Below are positions 24,251 through 33,244 of a stretch of 64,000 bases of DNA, piece after piece. Within the stretch, counting starts at the first letter, position 1. Each line of letters starts with the position of its first letter. Source of the stretch: Streptomyces sp. NBC_00223. GTDB lineage: Bacteria; Actinomycetota; Actinomycetes; Streptomycetales; Streptomycetaceae. Position numbers and translations under genes: made by a program. Under the pieces are notes generated by a model. The model made no database searches. It saw only the letters and a list, made by a program, of their open reading frames with translations, and was not told where the DNA came from. The stretch is taken from positions 5,207,501 through 5,271,500 of the forward strand of contig NZ_CP108109.1 in the NCBI RefSeq assembly GCF_036199905.1, written 5' to 3'.

Positions 24251-25828
24251 TCATCGCGGCGCGCCTTCCTGCTGGGGCGGGCGGAGCTCCGTCAGCATCG
24301 CGGCCCGTAGCCGCAGCGTGCCGACCAGGCGCTGGAACGCCTCCGACCAGTACGCGACCGCCCCCGGCGAACCGTCCCGCGGTTCCTCGGCCGCCGCGCT
24401 CAGTACGGCGACCTGGTCGGCCGCGTCCGGGTCGAGCGAACGCTCTGCCAGGCCCATCACGCCGCTGAAACTCCACGGGTAACTGCCCGCGTCCCGCGCG
24501 ATGTCCAGCGCGTCCACCACCGCCCGGCCCAACGGCCCCGACCACGGCACCGCGCACACCCCGAGCATCTGGAACGCCTCCGACAGCCCGTGCGCCGCGA
24601 TGAACTCGGCAACCCAGTCCGCCCGTTCCCCCGCCGGCAGGATCGCCAGCAGCTTCGCCGGATCGCCGATCGCCGCGACCGGCGCGGCGGACGTGGGCGG
24701 CGGGCCGAGCAGCGCCCGCACCCAGGCCGTGTCCCGTTGCCGTACCGCCGCCCGGCACCACGCGGCGTGCAGGTCCGACTGCCACTCGTCCAGCACGGGC
24801 AGCGCGATGATCTCCTCCGGCGTACGGCCGCCGAACCGGGCCGGCCACATCGACAGCGGCGCCGCGTCCACCAACTGGCCCAGCCACCAGGAACGTTCGC
24901 CCCGCCCGTTCGGCGGCTTCGCGGCCACCCCGTCCCGCTCCATCGCCGGGTCGCAGGCGTACGGTGCCTCGACGGTGATCCCCTCGGGCCCGAGCGACAC
25001 ACAACTGCGGGCCCGGGCCGCCATCCGCCCGGCCAGCGCGGAGTCCGGCAGCGCGGACAGCAACTCGGCAGCCGTCGCCCGCACGTTACGGCTGCGGTCG
25101 GTCAACGCCTCCTCAAGGAACGGTTCGTCCGCCGCCGACAGGCCCGTCCGCAGCGCGTCCAGGAACATCAGCCGGTCCTCGGCGCGTTCGCTCCGCCAGG
25201 TCGAGGCGAGCAGGGCGAGGGCGCCGGCCGGGTCGCGCAGCCGCAGCCGCGTCAGAAGGGCGATACGTTCGGCGAACAGGCCCTCCTCCCACAGCCGTTG
25301 CGGCTCCCCTTCCTCCGTCACGGCCGCGCCGCCGCCCGCGCGCAGGGCGAACTTCCAGTCCGGGTTCAGCCCCGCGAGCCACAGGGCGCGCGGTCCCGCG
25401 AGCGCCAGGGCGTCCGCCCGCAGGTCCGTACGGGCCCTGGCGGCGTCCAGCAGCGCGGGCAGCAGCGGCGGCGGAGCGCGGTAGCCCTCCCGGCGGGCGG
25501 CCGCCAGCCACTGCGGCAGCAGCTCGGCGAGGTTCGGCGCCGCGCCTCGCCGGGCTCTGGCGCCGTCGGCCGTACGGTCCGCGAGCAGCGCGGCCAGCCG
25601 CCGCCGGGCCGCCTGCGGCAACTCGGGTCGCGGGTCCGGCGGGGCGACGGGCGGCCGCTCCCCGGCGACCGCCGGGACGACCCCGGCCCGGCGCCGTACG
25701 ACCCCGCCCGCCGCGGCGTCCAACAGGCTCTCGGCGGCTTCCTCCGCATCCCCGACCACCCCGGTGGGCCGCCGCCGCTCGGTCCCGAGCAGCGCATTGC
25801 CGACGAGGTCGTCCCACGCCACGCTCAT
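24251..25828 (-). CDS. DUF5691-type protein of the MoxR/VWA island
   Basis: The ~525-aa protein starts MSVAWDDLVGNALLGTERR, typical of DUF5691 proteins, and continues as an Ala/Leu/Arg-rich, probably all-helical repeat protein (for example LAGRMAARARSCV and EALTDRSRNVRATAAELLSALP, which looks HEAT-like). No catalytic motif is visible. ATG 25828 is preceded by AAGGGGAA; starts up to 25867 are possible. It lies in the same direction as the SWIM gene, 492 bases downstream, and I infer it belongs to the same functional set as MoxR, VWA and DUF5682 because these families travel together in Actinobacteria. Confidence 0.8.
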   Translation of the reverse strand: MSVAWDDLVGNALLGTERRRPTGVVGDAEEAAESLLDAAAGGVVRRRAGVVPAVAGERPPVAPPDPRPELPQAARRRLAALLADRTADGARARRGAAPNLAELLPQWLAAARREGYRAPPPLLPALLDAARARTDLRADALALAGPRALWLAGLNPDWKFALRAGGGAAVTEEGEPQRLWEEGLFAERIALLTRLRLRDPAGALALLASTWRSERAEDRLMFLDALRTGLSAADEPFLEEALTDRSRNVRATAAELLSALPDSALAGRMAARARSCVSLGPEGITVEAPYACDPAMERDGVAAKPPNGRGERSWWLGQLVDAAPLSMWPARFGGRTPEEIIALPVLDEWQSDLHAAWCRAAVRQRDTAWVRALLGPPPTSAAPVAAIGDPAKLLAILPAGERADWVAEFIAAHGLSEAFQMLGVCAVPWSGPLGRAVVDALDIARDAGSYPWSFSGVMGLAERSLDPDAADQVAVLSAAAEEPRDGSPGAVAYWSEAFQRLVGTLRLRAAMLTELRPPQQEGAPR

Positions 25829-26320
25829 CACTTCCCCTTTCATCGCACTGCTCCCCTTCCTCGTCACACCCAGCCCCCGCGCGGTACCAAAACCGCCGCT
25901 GTGAGCCCCGCTTCCTCGCCTTCTCCCACCGCGACGCCGCCCCCTGGGCGCGAGCCCCCGGCAACGCGAGCCGCACCCGGCCCCGAACCGCGGCCTCGGC
26001 CCGCCACCTCCCTGCGGGAGCCCGGCGCTCCGGTCCGAACCTGCGTGCTTGGCAGCGCTCCCGCTGTCCCCCCTCCGATGCGACGGACCCTCCCCGTCCG
26101 GCCCCGCGTTCCCCCCGACGGGAGAGGTGCTTGCCGTGGTCCAGCCCCGCCCCCGAGCCGCAGGGAACTGCCCAACGCCTGGGCTGATCCGGCGGAACGC
26201 CCCCGCATCCCGGCCCGGCGGCGCCCAGCCGGCGCCAGCTTCTCCACGCCTGCCCGGGCAGCCTCCCGACTCGCCCGGCGGCGAACCCGCCGCCCCGCCC
26301 CGCCCCGGGACAGGCTCGCG
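25829..26320. other. 492-base gap with no convincing gene
   Basis: Several overlapping Pro/Arg/Gly-rich open frames cross this stretch on both strands, but none has a recognisable fold or a good start. It could carry the promoter of the DUF5691 gene. No hairpin of note was found. Confidence 0.4.
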
Positions 26321-27652
26321 TCAGAGAGGCGTGAGCCCGGGGGCCCATGCCGCGAGAGGACGGACGCCCAGGGGGCCGAGTTCGGCGAAGACGGGGACCG
26401 GGGCGCCCCCGGAGACGGAGGCGAGCCGCCAGAGCGCGGAGGAGGGCGCCCCGGCAACGGGCACCGCGTCCGGCCCCTCCGCCGAGGCCAACTGCCACCG
26501 CCCGCCCCCGGGTATGGGCACCACCCCGGACAACAGCACCGGCCACGCGTCGAGCCAGGGATCGTCGGCCAGCGCCGTACCGTACGACGCGAGGGCCGCC
26601 TCGACCTCCACCCCCGACGGCACGCCCCGAGGGACGGTGACCCCGTGCCGCGCCCCGAGCACCGCCCGCAGAGGGAGCGCCGACGGATGGTAGGCGACCT
26701 CCGCGTCGACCACCGAGCCCACCGGCAGGGCCAGTTCGGGCGCCCGCCCGGCCGCTCCGAAGGAGAGCAGAAGCGCGAACTTCCCCGACCCCTCCTCGTA
26801 CAGCCATATCCGCCGCGTGGTCAGCCGCTCGTCCGCCGTGTCGTACTGGCACAGCACCAGCCACTGCCCCCGGACCGTGGGGCCGGCCAGCAACTCCGCG
26901 CTGTCGACGGTGAATCCGACCCTCGCCCGTACTGTGTCCGCGAGCGGTCCTGGCAGTCGCTCGCGGCCGAGAAAGCCGCGGGCGAGCAGATGCAGCAGCG
27001 CCGTCTCCTCCAGCATCCGCGACGGCCAGTCGCCCCCCGTCGCGACCACCGCCCCCAACTCCCGCACCCGCGAGGCGAGTCCGGGCGCCTGCGCGTCGAC
27101 CATCCGCGCGGCGATCTCGTCCCACTGCTGATACCCCGCCCGGTCCGCCCCCGCCAGACCGCCCCGCAACAGGTCCGTCAGCCGCTGCTCCAGTTCGGCC
27201 GCACCCCCCTCCACCCGGACCGCCCGCCGGTCGGCCCGCCGCTTCGCCGCGTCCGGGTCCGCGGGCCCGGAGGCCCGTGCGGCCGCCCCCGCGACCGCGG
27301 CCTCCGTCTTCTTGCGCCGCGCCGCCGTCCACTGCTCCACCCAGTCCGGCTCAGCGGCCGGACCGACCGGCCCGCTCTCGCCCTCCGCCCAGATCAGCAG
27401 CAGCGCCAGCGCGTGCTTGCAGGGGAACTTCCGGCTCGGGCAGGTGCAGCGGAACGCCGGCCCGTCCACATCGACGGCCGTCTGATACGGCTTGCTGCCG
27501 CTGCCCTTGCACAACCCCCACACCGCTGTCCCCGCCACCCCCGTGCCGGACCACGGCGCGGGCGTCGCGAGCCGCGCGCCCGCCTTGCGTGATGCGGTGT
27601 CAGGTGCGAGCGCGAGCACCTGATCCGCTGTCCACCGTGCTTCCGTTTTCAT
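26321..27652 (-). CDS. SWIM zinc-finger protein
   Basis: The ~443-aa protein has a SWIM finger near residues 65-90: FRCTCPSRKFPCKHALALLL, the CxCx(n)CxH zinc ligand pattern, used for DNA or protein contacts. The remainder is helical, then beta-rich, without a known catalytic motif. ATG 27652 (MKTEARWTADQVLALAPD) is chosen although its ribosome site is weak, because the upstream TTG at 27682 would overlap the inverted-repeat operator. It is divergent from the MoxR gene across that operator and probably forms one functional unit with it. Confidence 0.88.
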   Translation of the reverse strand: MKTEARWTADQVLALAPDTASRKAGARLATPAPWSGTGVAGTAVWGLCKGSGSKPYQTAVDVDGPAFRCTCPSRKFPCKHALALLLIWAEGESGPVGPAAEPDWVEQWTAARRKKTEAAVAGAAARASGPADPDAAKRRADRRAVRVEGGAAELEQRLTDLLRGGLAGADRAGYQQWDEIAARMVDAQAPGLASRVRELGAVVATGGDWPSRMLEETALLHLLARGFLGRERLPGPLADTVRARVGFTVDSAELLAGPTVRGQWLVLCQYDTADERLTTRRIWLYEEGSGKFALLLSFGAAGRAPELALPVGSVVDAEVAYHPSALPLRAVLGARHGVTVPRGVPSGVEVEAALASYGTALADDPWLDAWPVLLSGVVPIPGGGRWQLASAEGPDAVPVAGAPSSALWRLASVSGGAPVPVFAELGPLGVRPLAAWAPGLTPL

Positions 27653-27672
27653 GCCACCGACCGTAGAACGCC

Positions 27673-27728
27673 CCACTGACAATCGCTCTGACCTGTGCTT
27701 ATAGCGCTCGGTGACCGATTGTCAGTGG
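27673..27728. promoter_or_regulatory. Perfect 13-bp inverted repeat between divergent SWIM and MoxR genes
   Basis: CCACTGACAATCG (27673-27685) is exactly repeated in inverse orientation at 27716-27728, with a 30-base spacer that includes TATAGC. Arms about four helical turns apart in a divergent promoter suggest an operator pair for a dimeric regulator; a cruciform or transcript hairpin is less likely given the spacer. The bound protein is unknown. Confidence 0.65.
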
Positions 27729-27791
27729 TGGGGTGCACAGTGGAAACCAGCACGGACCGCGGGGGTCCGTGGAGGTGAGTGGGGGAGAGCC

Positions 27792-28904
27792 ATGACCGCA
27801 ACAGCCAGTGCGGCGCCCGGTGTCGAGCAGGCCCTGCGGCCGCACGCCGAGGACGCGTTCGCGGACGAACTGACCGCGCTCGCGGCCGCCGACGACCGGC
27901 CGCGCCCGGCCCGCTGGAAACTCTCGCCGTGGGCGGTCGCGACGTATCTCCTCGGCGGCGCGCTGCCCGACGGGACCGTGATCACCCCGAAGTACGTGGG
28001 CCCGCGGCGCATCGTCGAAGTGGCCGTCACCACGCTGGCCACCGACCGCGCGCTGCTGCTGCTCGGCGTGCCCGGCACGGCCAAGACCTGGGTGTCGGAG
28101 CATCTCGCCGCCGCGATCAGCGGGGACTCCACGCTGCTCGTGCAGGGCACCGCGGGCACACCGGAAGAGGCGATCCGCTACGGGTGGAACTACGCGCAGC
28201 TCCTCACCCACGGCCCGAGCCCGGCCGCGCTCGTGCACAGCCCGGTCATGCGGGCGATGGCCGAGGGCCGGATCGCGCGTATCGAGGAGCTGACCCGTAT
28301 CCCGGCCGACGTGCAGGACGGGCTGATCACGATCCTGTCCGAGAAGACGCTGCCGATACCGGAGCTGGGCACCGAGACCCAGGCGGTGCGCGGCTTCAAC
28401 GTGATAGCGACCGCCAACGACCGCGACCGGGGGGTCAACGATCTGTCGAGCGCGCTGCGCCGCCGTTTCAACACGGTGGTGCTGCCGCTGCCCGCCACCG
28501 CGCAGGACGAGGTGGACATCGTCTCGCGCCGGGTCGAGCAGATCGGCGGCAGCCTCGACCTGCCCGCCGCGCCGCGCGGCGCGGACGAGATCCGCCGGGT
28601 GGTCACCGTCTTCCGCGAGCTGCGCGGCGGCGTCACCGACGACGGCCGCACCAAGCTCAAGTCCCCGTCGGGCACGCTCTCCACGGCCGAGGCGATCTCC
28701 GTGGTCACCAACGGCCTGGCCCTGGCCGCCCACTTCGGGGACGGCGTGCTGCGCGCCGGGGACGTCGCCGCAGGCATCCTCGGCGCGGTGGTCCGGGACC
28801 CGGCCGCCGACCGGCTGATCTGGCAGGAGTATCTGGAGACGGTCGTCAGGGAGCGGGACGGCTGGAAGGACTTCTACCGTGCCTGCCGTGAGGTGTCGGC
28901 ATGA
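27792..28904 (+). CDS. MoxR-family AAA+ ATPase
   Basis: The 370-aa protein has Walker A GVPGTAKTWVSEHLA, sensor 1 GFNVIATANDRDRGVNDLSS and the arginine-finger region ALRRRFNTVVLP typical of MoxR ATPases, which act as chaperones activating VWA partners. ATG 27792 with GGGGGAG five bases upstream. It is the first gene of a three-gene operon: its TGA overlaps the ATG of the DUF5682 gene, which in turn overlaps the VWA gene. Confidence 0.95.
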   Translation: MTATASAAPGVEQALRPHAEDAFADELTALAAADDRPRPARWKLSPWAVATYLLGGALPDGTVITPKYVGPRRIVEVAVTTLATDRALLLLGVPGTAKTWVSEHLAAAISGDSTLLVQGTAGTPEEAIRYGWNYAQLLTHGPSPAALVHSPVMRAMAEGRIARIEELTRIPADVQDGLITILSEKTLPIPELGTETQAVRGFNVIATANDRDRGVNDLSSALRRRFNTVVLPLPATAQDEVDIVSRRVEQIGGSLDLPAAPRGADEIRRVVTVFRELRGGVTDDGRTKLKSPSGTLSTAEAISVVTNGLALAAHFGDGVLRAGDVAAGILGAVVRDPAADRLIWQEYLETVVRERDGWKDFYRACREVSA

Positions 28905-31786
28905 CGACCCCGACCACCACTCCGCAGGCGACGCGCCCGCCGGGTACCGAGGACGACCTCGTACTGCTGGGCGTACGGCACCACGGCCCCGGTTCGGCCC
29001 GCGCGGTGCGGGCCGCGCTGGACGCGTACCGGCCGCAGGCCGTCCTCATCGAGGGCCCGCCGGAGGCCGACGCGCTCACCGCGCTGGCCGCCGACCCCGC
29101 GATGCGCCCGCCCGTCGCGCTGCTCGCCCACGTCGTGGACGAGCCGGCCAGGGCCGGGTTCTGGCCCTTCGCCGAGTTCTCGCCCGAGTGGGTGGCGATC
29201 CAGTGGGCGGCCAAGGCGGGGGCGGAGATCCGCTTCATCGACCTGCCCGCCGCCCACACGCTCGCCCTGCGGGCCGCGGACGGCACGGAGGCGTCCGAGG
29301 CCGGTCCGGAGGACGGAACGGGTGACGGCCCCGACGCGGCCGCCGTACGGATCGACCCGCTCGCCGTCCTCGCCGAGACCGCGGGGTACGACGACCCCGA
29401 GCGCTGGTGGGAGGACGCGGTCGAGCACCGCGGCGGCGAGGGGGAGGGGGACGCGCTGACCCCCTTCACGGCGCTGGCCGAGGCGATGACCGCGATCCGG
29501 GAGACGTACGGCGACGGCGGCCACGCCCAGGACCCGCTGCGGGAGGCCCATATGCGGCTGCGGGTCCGCGAGGCCCGGCGCGCGTACGACAGGACGGCCG
29601 TGGTGTGCGGCGCCTGGCACGTCCCGGCGCTCGCGGCGCGGACCACGGCCACGGCCGATCGGCAGCTTCTCAAGGGCCTGCCCAAGGCGAAGGTCGAGGC
29701 GACCTGGGTGCCGTGGACCCACCGCAGGCTGGCCAGGGCCAGTGGATACGGCGCCGGGATCGACTCGCCCGGCTGGTACGGGCACTTGTTCTCCTCGCCC
29801 GACCGGCCCGTCACGCGCTGGATGACGAAGGTCGCCGGGCTGCTGCGGGACGAGGACCTGCCGGTGTCCTCGGCCCATGTCATCGAGGCCGTGCGGCTCG
29901 CCGACACCCTCGCGGCGATGCGCGGCCGCCCGCTGGCCGGGCTCGGTGAGACCACCGACGCGGTCCGGGCGGTGATGTGCGACGGGTCGGACGTACCGCT
30001 GGCCCTGATCCGGGACCGGCTCGTCGTCGGGGATGTGCTCGGCGAGGTGCCGCCGGACGCCCCCGCGGTGCCGCTCGCCCGCGATCTGGCCCGCGAGCAG
30101 CGCAGACTGCGCCTCAAGCCGGAGGCGGTCGAACGCGATCTCGACCTGGACCTGCGCAAGGACACGGACGCGGCGCGTAGCCAACTCCTGCACCGGCTGC
30201 GGCTGCTCGGGATCGACTGGGGCGAGCCGGTGTCGGCGCGCGGCGGCAAGGGGACGTTCCGGGAGACCTGGCGGCTGCGGTGGGAGCCGGAGGCGGCGAT
30301 ACGGGTCGCCGAGGCCGGCATCTGGGGCACGACCGTGCACTCCGCGGCCACCGCCCGCGCGGAGGACGAGGCGGTGCGGGCCACGGCTCTCGCCGAGGTC
30401 ACCTCGGTCGCCGAGCGCTGCCTGCTCGCCGGGCTGTCGGACGCGTTGCCCACGGTGATGCGGGCGCTCGCGGACCGCGCCGCCCTGGACGTGGACGTCG
30501 CCCACCTGGCCGCGGCGCTGCCCGCGCTGGTCCGCGCGGTCCGCTACGGCGATGTGCGCGGCACGGATTCCGCCGCGCTCGGCCGGGTGGCGGAGGGCTT
30601 GGCCCAGCGCATCTGCGTCGGCTTCCCGTCGGCCTGCGTCGGCCTCGACACGGACGCGGCGGCGTCCCTGCGCACGCACCTCCACGAGGTCCACCGCGCG
30701 ATCGCCCTCCTCCCCTCCGCCCCGGCAACCGCTATCCCGGCCGGGGAGATGGCTTCCGTCCCGTCGGCCCCGGGCCTGCCCGCCAGCCCCGAGTCCGGCG
30801 CCGGGGTGGGGGAGGGTGCGTTGGCCGGACCGTCAGCTCTGGTGTTGGTCGGCCTCGATGGGGCCGGAGCCGAGCCGGGCGCGGGTGCCCCCGCGCCCGC
30901 CGTCCCGGCCGGGGAGACGGCTTCCGTCCCGTCGGCCCCGGGCCTGCCCGCCGGTACCGAGTCCGGCGCCGGGGTGGGGGAGGGTGCGTTGGCCGGACCG
31001 TCAGCTCTGGTGTTGGTCCGCCTCGATGGGGCCGGAGCCGAGCCGGGTACGGCTGCCCCCGCGCCCGCCGTCCCGGCCGGGGAGATGGCTTCCGTGCCGC
31101 CGGCCCCGGGCCTGCCCGCCGGCCCCGAGCCCGGCGCCGAAGGTGCAACAACACCCCCGGCCGGTCCGGCGGATGCCGGGTCCGCGCGGGGCGGGGGCTC
31201 GGACGCCGTGCTCGCCCCCGCCGGAGGCGAGTTGCGGGAGCGTTGGGCGGGGGTGCTGCGGGGGATCGCCGAGCGGGACGGGGTGATACCCGGGGTGCTG
31301 CGGGGCGCCGCCGCGCGGCTGCTCATGGACGACGGGCGGCTGAGCGCGGAGGAGACCGCGCGTCTGATGGGCCTCGCGCTGTCCCCCGGCACCGGCCCGG
31401 CCGAAGCGGCCGCGTGGGTCGAGGGCTTCCTCGCCGGCGGCGGCATGCTGCTGGTCCACGACGAGCGGCTGCTCGCCCTCGTGGACGGGTGGCTGACGAG
31501 CGTGACCGGGGACGCGTTCACGGATGTACTGCCGCTGCTGCGGCGGACGTTCGCGGACTTCGAGCCCGGAGTGCGCCGCTCGGTGGGCGAGTTGGTGCGC
31601 CGTGGGCCCACCGCCGCCCGCCGTCCGGCGGGCACGTCCGGCACCGCCGAAGCCGGGCTGCCCGGCTTCGGCCCCGGCCTCGACCGGACCCGCGCGTTCG
31701 CCGCCGACCGGACCGTACGACTACTGCTCAACCGGCCCATGACAACCGCCCTGGAGCCGGCCGACCTTGGGGGTAATGGGAGATGA
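28901..31786 (+). CDS. DUF5682-type protein, with internal tandem repeats
   Basis: The 961-aa protein begins with a conserved block (LLGVRHHGPGSARAVRAAL, then AVLIEGPPEAD, WPFAEFSPEWVAI and EIRFIDLPAAH) reminiscent of the TraB/ChaN/erythromycin-esterase-like fold; H and E residues in RHHGPGS and EGPPEAD may be functional. Middle and C-terminal parts are helical. Residues ~610-750 are an insertion of 56-residue direct repeats rich in Ala, Gly and Pro. Its start overlaps MoxR (ATGA) and its end overlaps the VWA gene. Its biochemical role is unknown. Confidence 0.85.
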   Translation: MTTPTTTPQATRPPGTEDDLVLLGVRHHGPGSARAVRAALDAYRPQAVLIEGPPEADALTALAADPAMRPPVALLAHVVDEPARAGFWPFAEFSPEWVAIQWAAKAGAEIRFIDLPAAHTLALRAADGTEASEAGPEDGTGDGPDAAAVRIDPLAVLAETAGYDDPERWWEDAVEHRGGEGEGDALTPFTALAEAMTAIRETYGDGGHAQDPLREAHMRLRVREARRAYDRTAVVCGAWHVPALAARTTATADRQLLKGLPKAKVEATWVPWTHRRLARASGYGAGIDSPGWYGHLFSSPDRPVTRWMTKVAGLLRDEDLPVSSAHVIEAVRLADTLAAMRGRPLAGLGETTDAVRAVMCDGSDVPLALIRDRLVVGDVLGEVPPDAPAVPLARDLAREQRRLRLKPEAVERDLDLDLRKDTDAARSQLLHRLRLLGIDWGEPVSARGGKGTFRETWRLRWEPEAAIRVAEAGIWGTTVHSAATARAEDEAVRATALAEVTSVAERCLLAGLSDALPTVMRALADRAALDVDVAHLAAALPALVRAVRYGDVRGTDSAALGRVAEGLAQRICVGFPSACVGLDTDAAASLRTHLHEVHRAIALLPSAPATAIPAGEMASVPSAPGLPASPESGAGVGEGALAGPSALVLVGLDGAGAEPGAGAPAPAVPAGETASVPSAPGLPAGTESGAGVGEGALAGPSALVLVRLDGAGAEPGTAAPAPAVPAGEMASVPPAPGLPAGPEPGAEGATTPPAGPADAGSARGGGSDAVLAPAGGELRERWAGVLRGIAERDGVIPGVLRGAAARLLMDDGRLSAEETARLMGLALSPGTGPAEAAAWVEGFLAGGGMLLVHDERLLALVDGWLTSVTGDAFTDVLPLLRRTFADFEPGVRRSVGELVRRGPTAARRPAGTSGTAEAGLPGFGPGLDRTRAFAADRTVRLLLNRPMTTALEPADLGGNGR
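30739..31140 (+). repeat. 168-bp in-frame direct repeat within the DUF5682 gene
   Basis: GGGGAGATGGCTTCCGT-like starts lie at 30743, 30911 and 31079, exactly 168 bases apart (56 codons), giving two full and one partial near-identical unit (AGEMASVPSAPGLPA... ALAGPSALVLV). Exact reading-frame preservation implies recent expansion within a tolerated linker. Confidence 0.9.
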
Positions 31787-32946
31787 CGGACACCGACGAG
31801 CGGCTGCGCCGCTGGCGACTCGTCCTCGGCGGCGGTCAGGCCGACGGCACCGGCCGTGAACTCGCAGGGCGCGACGCGGCGATGGACCGTACGCTCGCCG
31901 CCCTCTACGGCAACCGGAGCGGTGATCGGGGCGACCGGACCGCGGACCGCGGCACCGACCGCTCGGCCGGCCTCGGCGGCTCCGCCCCGCAGGTCGCCCG
32001 CTGGCTCGGCGACATCCGTACGTACTTTCCCAGTTCCGTCGTTCAGGTGATGCAGCGCGACGCCATCGACCGGCTCGGCCTGTCCGCGCTGCTGCTGGAG
32101 CCGGAGATGCTGGAGGCCGTCGAGGCCGACGTGCACCTGGTCGGCACCCTGCTCTCGCTGAACAAGGCGATGCCCGAGACGACCAAGGAGACCGCGCGGG
32201 CGGTGGTCCGCAAGGTGGTCGACGATCTGGAGAAGCGGCTCGCCACCCGCACCAGGGCGACGCTGACGGGGGCGCTCGACCGTTCCGCCCGGGTCAACCG
32301 CCCCCGGCACCGCGACATCGACTGGGACCGCACGATTCGGGCCAATCTCAAGCACTATCTGCCCGAGCACGGCACGATCGTCCCCGAGCGCCTGATCGGG
32401 TACGGCCGCGCCGACCGGGCCGTGAAGAAGGACGTCGTCCTGTGCATCGACCAGTCGGGTTCGATGGCCGCGTCCGTCGTCTACGCCTCGGTCTTCGGCG
32501 CCGTGCTCGCCTCGATGCGGTCGATCGACACCAAGCTGGTCGTCTTCGACACCGCCGTGGTCGATCTCACCGAACAACTGGACGACCCGGTCGACGTCCT
32601 GTTCGGCACACAGCTCGGCGGCGGCACCGACATCAACCGCGCGCTGGCGTACTGCCAGTCCCTGATCACCCGTCCGGCGGACACCGTCGTCGTCCTGATC
32701 AGTGATCTGTACGAGGGCGGGATCCGCGACGAGATGCTCAAACGGGTGGCGGCGATGAAGGCGTCGGGGGTGCAGTTCGTGGCCCTGCTCGCGCTGTCGG
32801 ACGAGGGCGCGCCCGCCTACGACCGGGAGCACGCGGCGGCGCTTGCGGCCCTGGACGCCCCGGCGTTCGCCTGCACCCCCGACCTCTTCCCCGAGGTCAT
32901 GGCCGCCGCGATCGAAAAACGCCCGCTGCCGATACCGGACGTGTGA
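31783..32946 (+). CDS. VWA (von Willebrand A) domain protein, MoxR partner
   Basis: The 387-aa protein has a charged N-terminal half (with an RSGDRGDRTADRGTDRS spacer) and a C-terminal VWA domain with the MIDAS motif DQSGSMAAS (DxSxS), a Thr in the GGGTDINRAL loop and an Asp in VVVLISDLYEGG. Metal-dependent ligand binding is expected and the MoxR ATPase is the likely activator. It overlaps the DUF5682 gene by ATGA and ends the operon. Confidence 0.95.
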   Translation: MTDTDERLRRWRLVLGGGQADGTGRELAGRDAAMDRTLAALYGNRSGDRGDRTADRGTDRSAGLGGSAPQVARWLGDIRTYFPSSVVQVMQRDAIDRLGLSALLLEPEMLEAVEADVHLVGTLLSLNKAMPETTKETARAVVRKVVDDLEKRLATRTRATLTGALDRSARVNRPRHRDIDWDRTIRANLKHYLPEHGTIVPERLIGYGRADRAVKKDVVLCIDQSGSMAASVVYASVFGAVLASMRSIDTKLVVFDTAVVDLTEQLDDPVDVLFGTQLGGGTDINRALAYCQSLITRPADTVVVLISDLYEGGIRDEMLKRVAAMKASGVQFVALLALSDEGAPAYDREHAAALAALDAPAFACTPDLFPEVMAAAIEKRPLPIPDV

Positions 32947-33244
32947 AAGACGTGCGAGAAACGTGAGGAAGGCGATCTGTGACCGTTCTCACCGCTCACA
33001 TGTGATCTGCGGTTTAGGCCCCCATGGCCCTCGGCGATAACCTGCAAGACGGACATGCCGCGTACTCGGTCACCGTGTGCGCTTCCCTGTGACAGCGCAG
33101 TTGCCCTGCCCGTAGCGGCACGCCCCGGCAGACCAGGCAGCGCCGTACATCTGGCGGCAGCCGCCCGCGGGACGCCGAATCCCGGGAAGCATCCGGGGAA
33201 AAGCCAGGAACCAGGGAAACCAGGGAAAAGGGAGACGGACGCGC
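32947..33244 (+). promoter_or_regulatory. sucCD promoter and leader
   Basis: This 298-base gap has no gene. A possible promoter is TTTAGG (33013-33018), a 19-base spacer and TAACCT (33038-33043). GGGAG at 33230-33234 serves the GTG of sucC. The leader is therefore about 200 bases long. Confidence 0.4.

Noticed and set aside
25864-26457. A 197-codon minus-strand frame before the DUF5691 gene
   Set aside because: Low-complexity Arg/Gly/Pro composition, overlaps the end of the SWIM gene in another frame, and has no convincing start.
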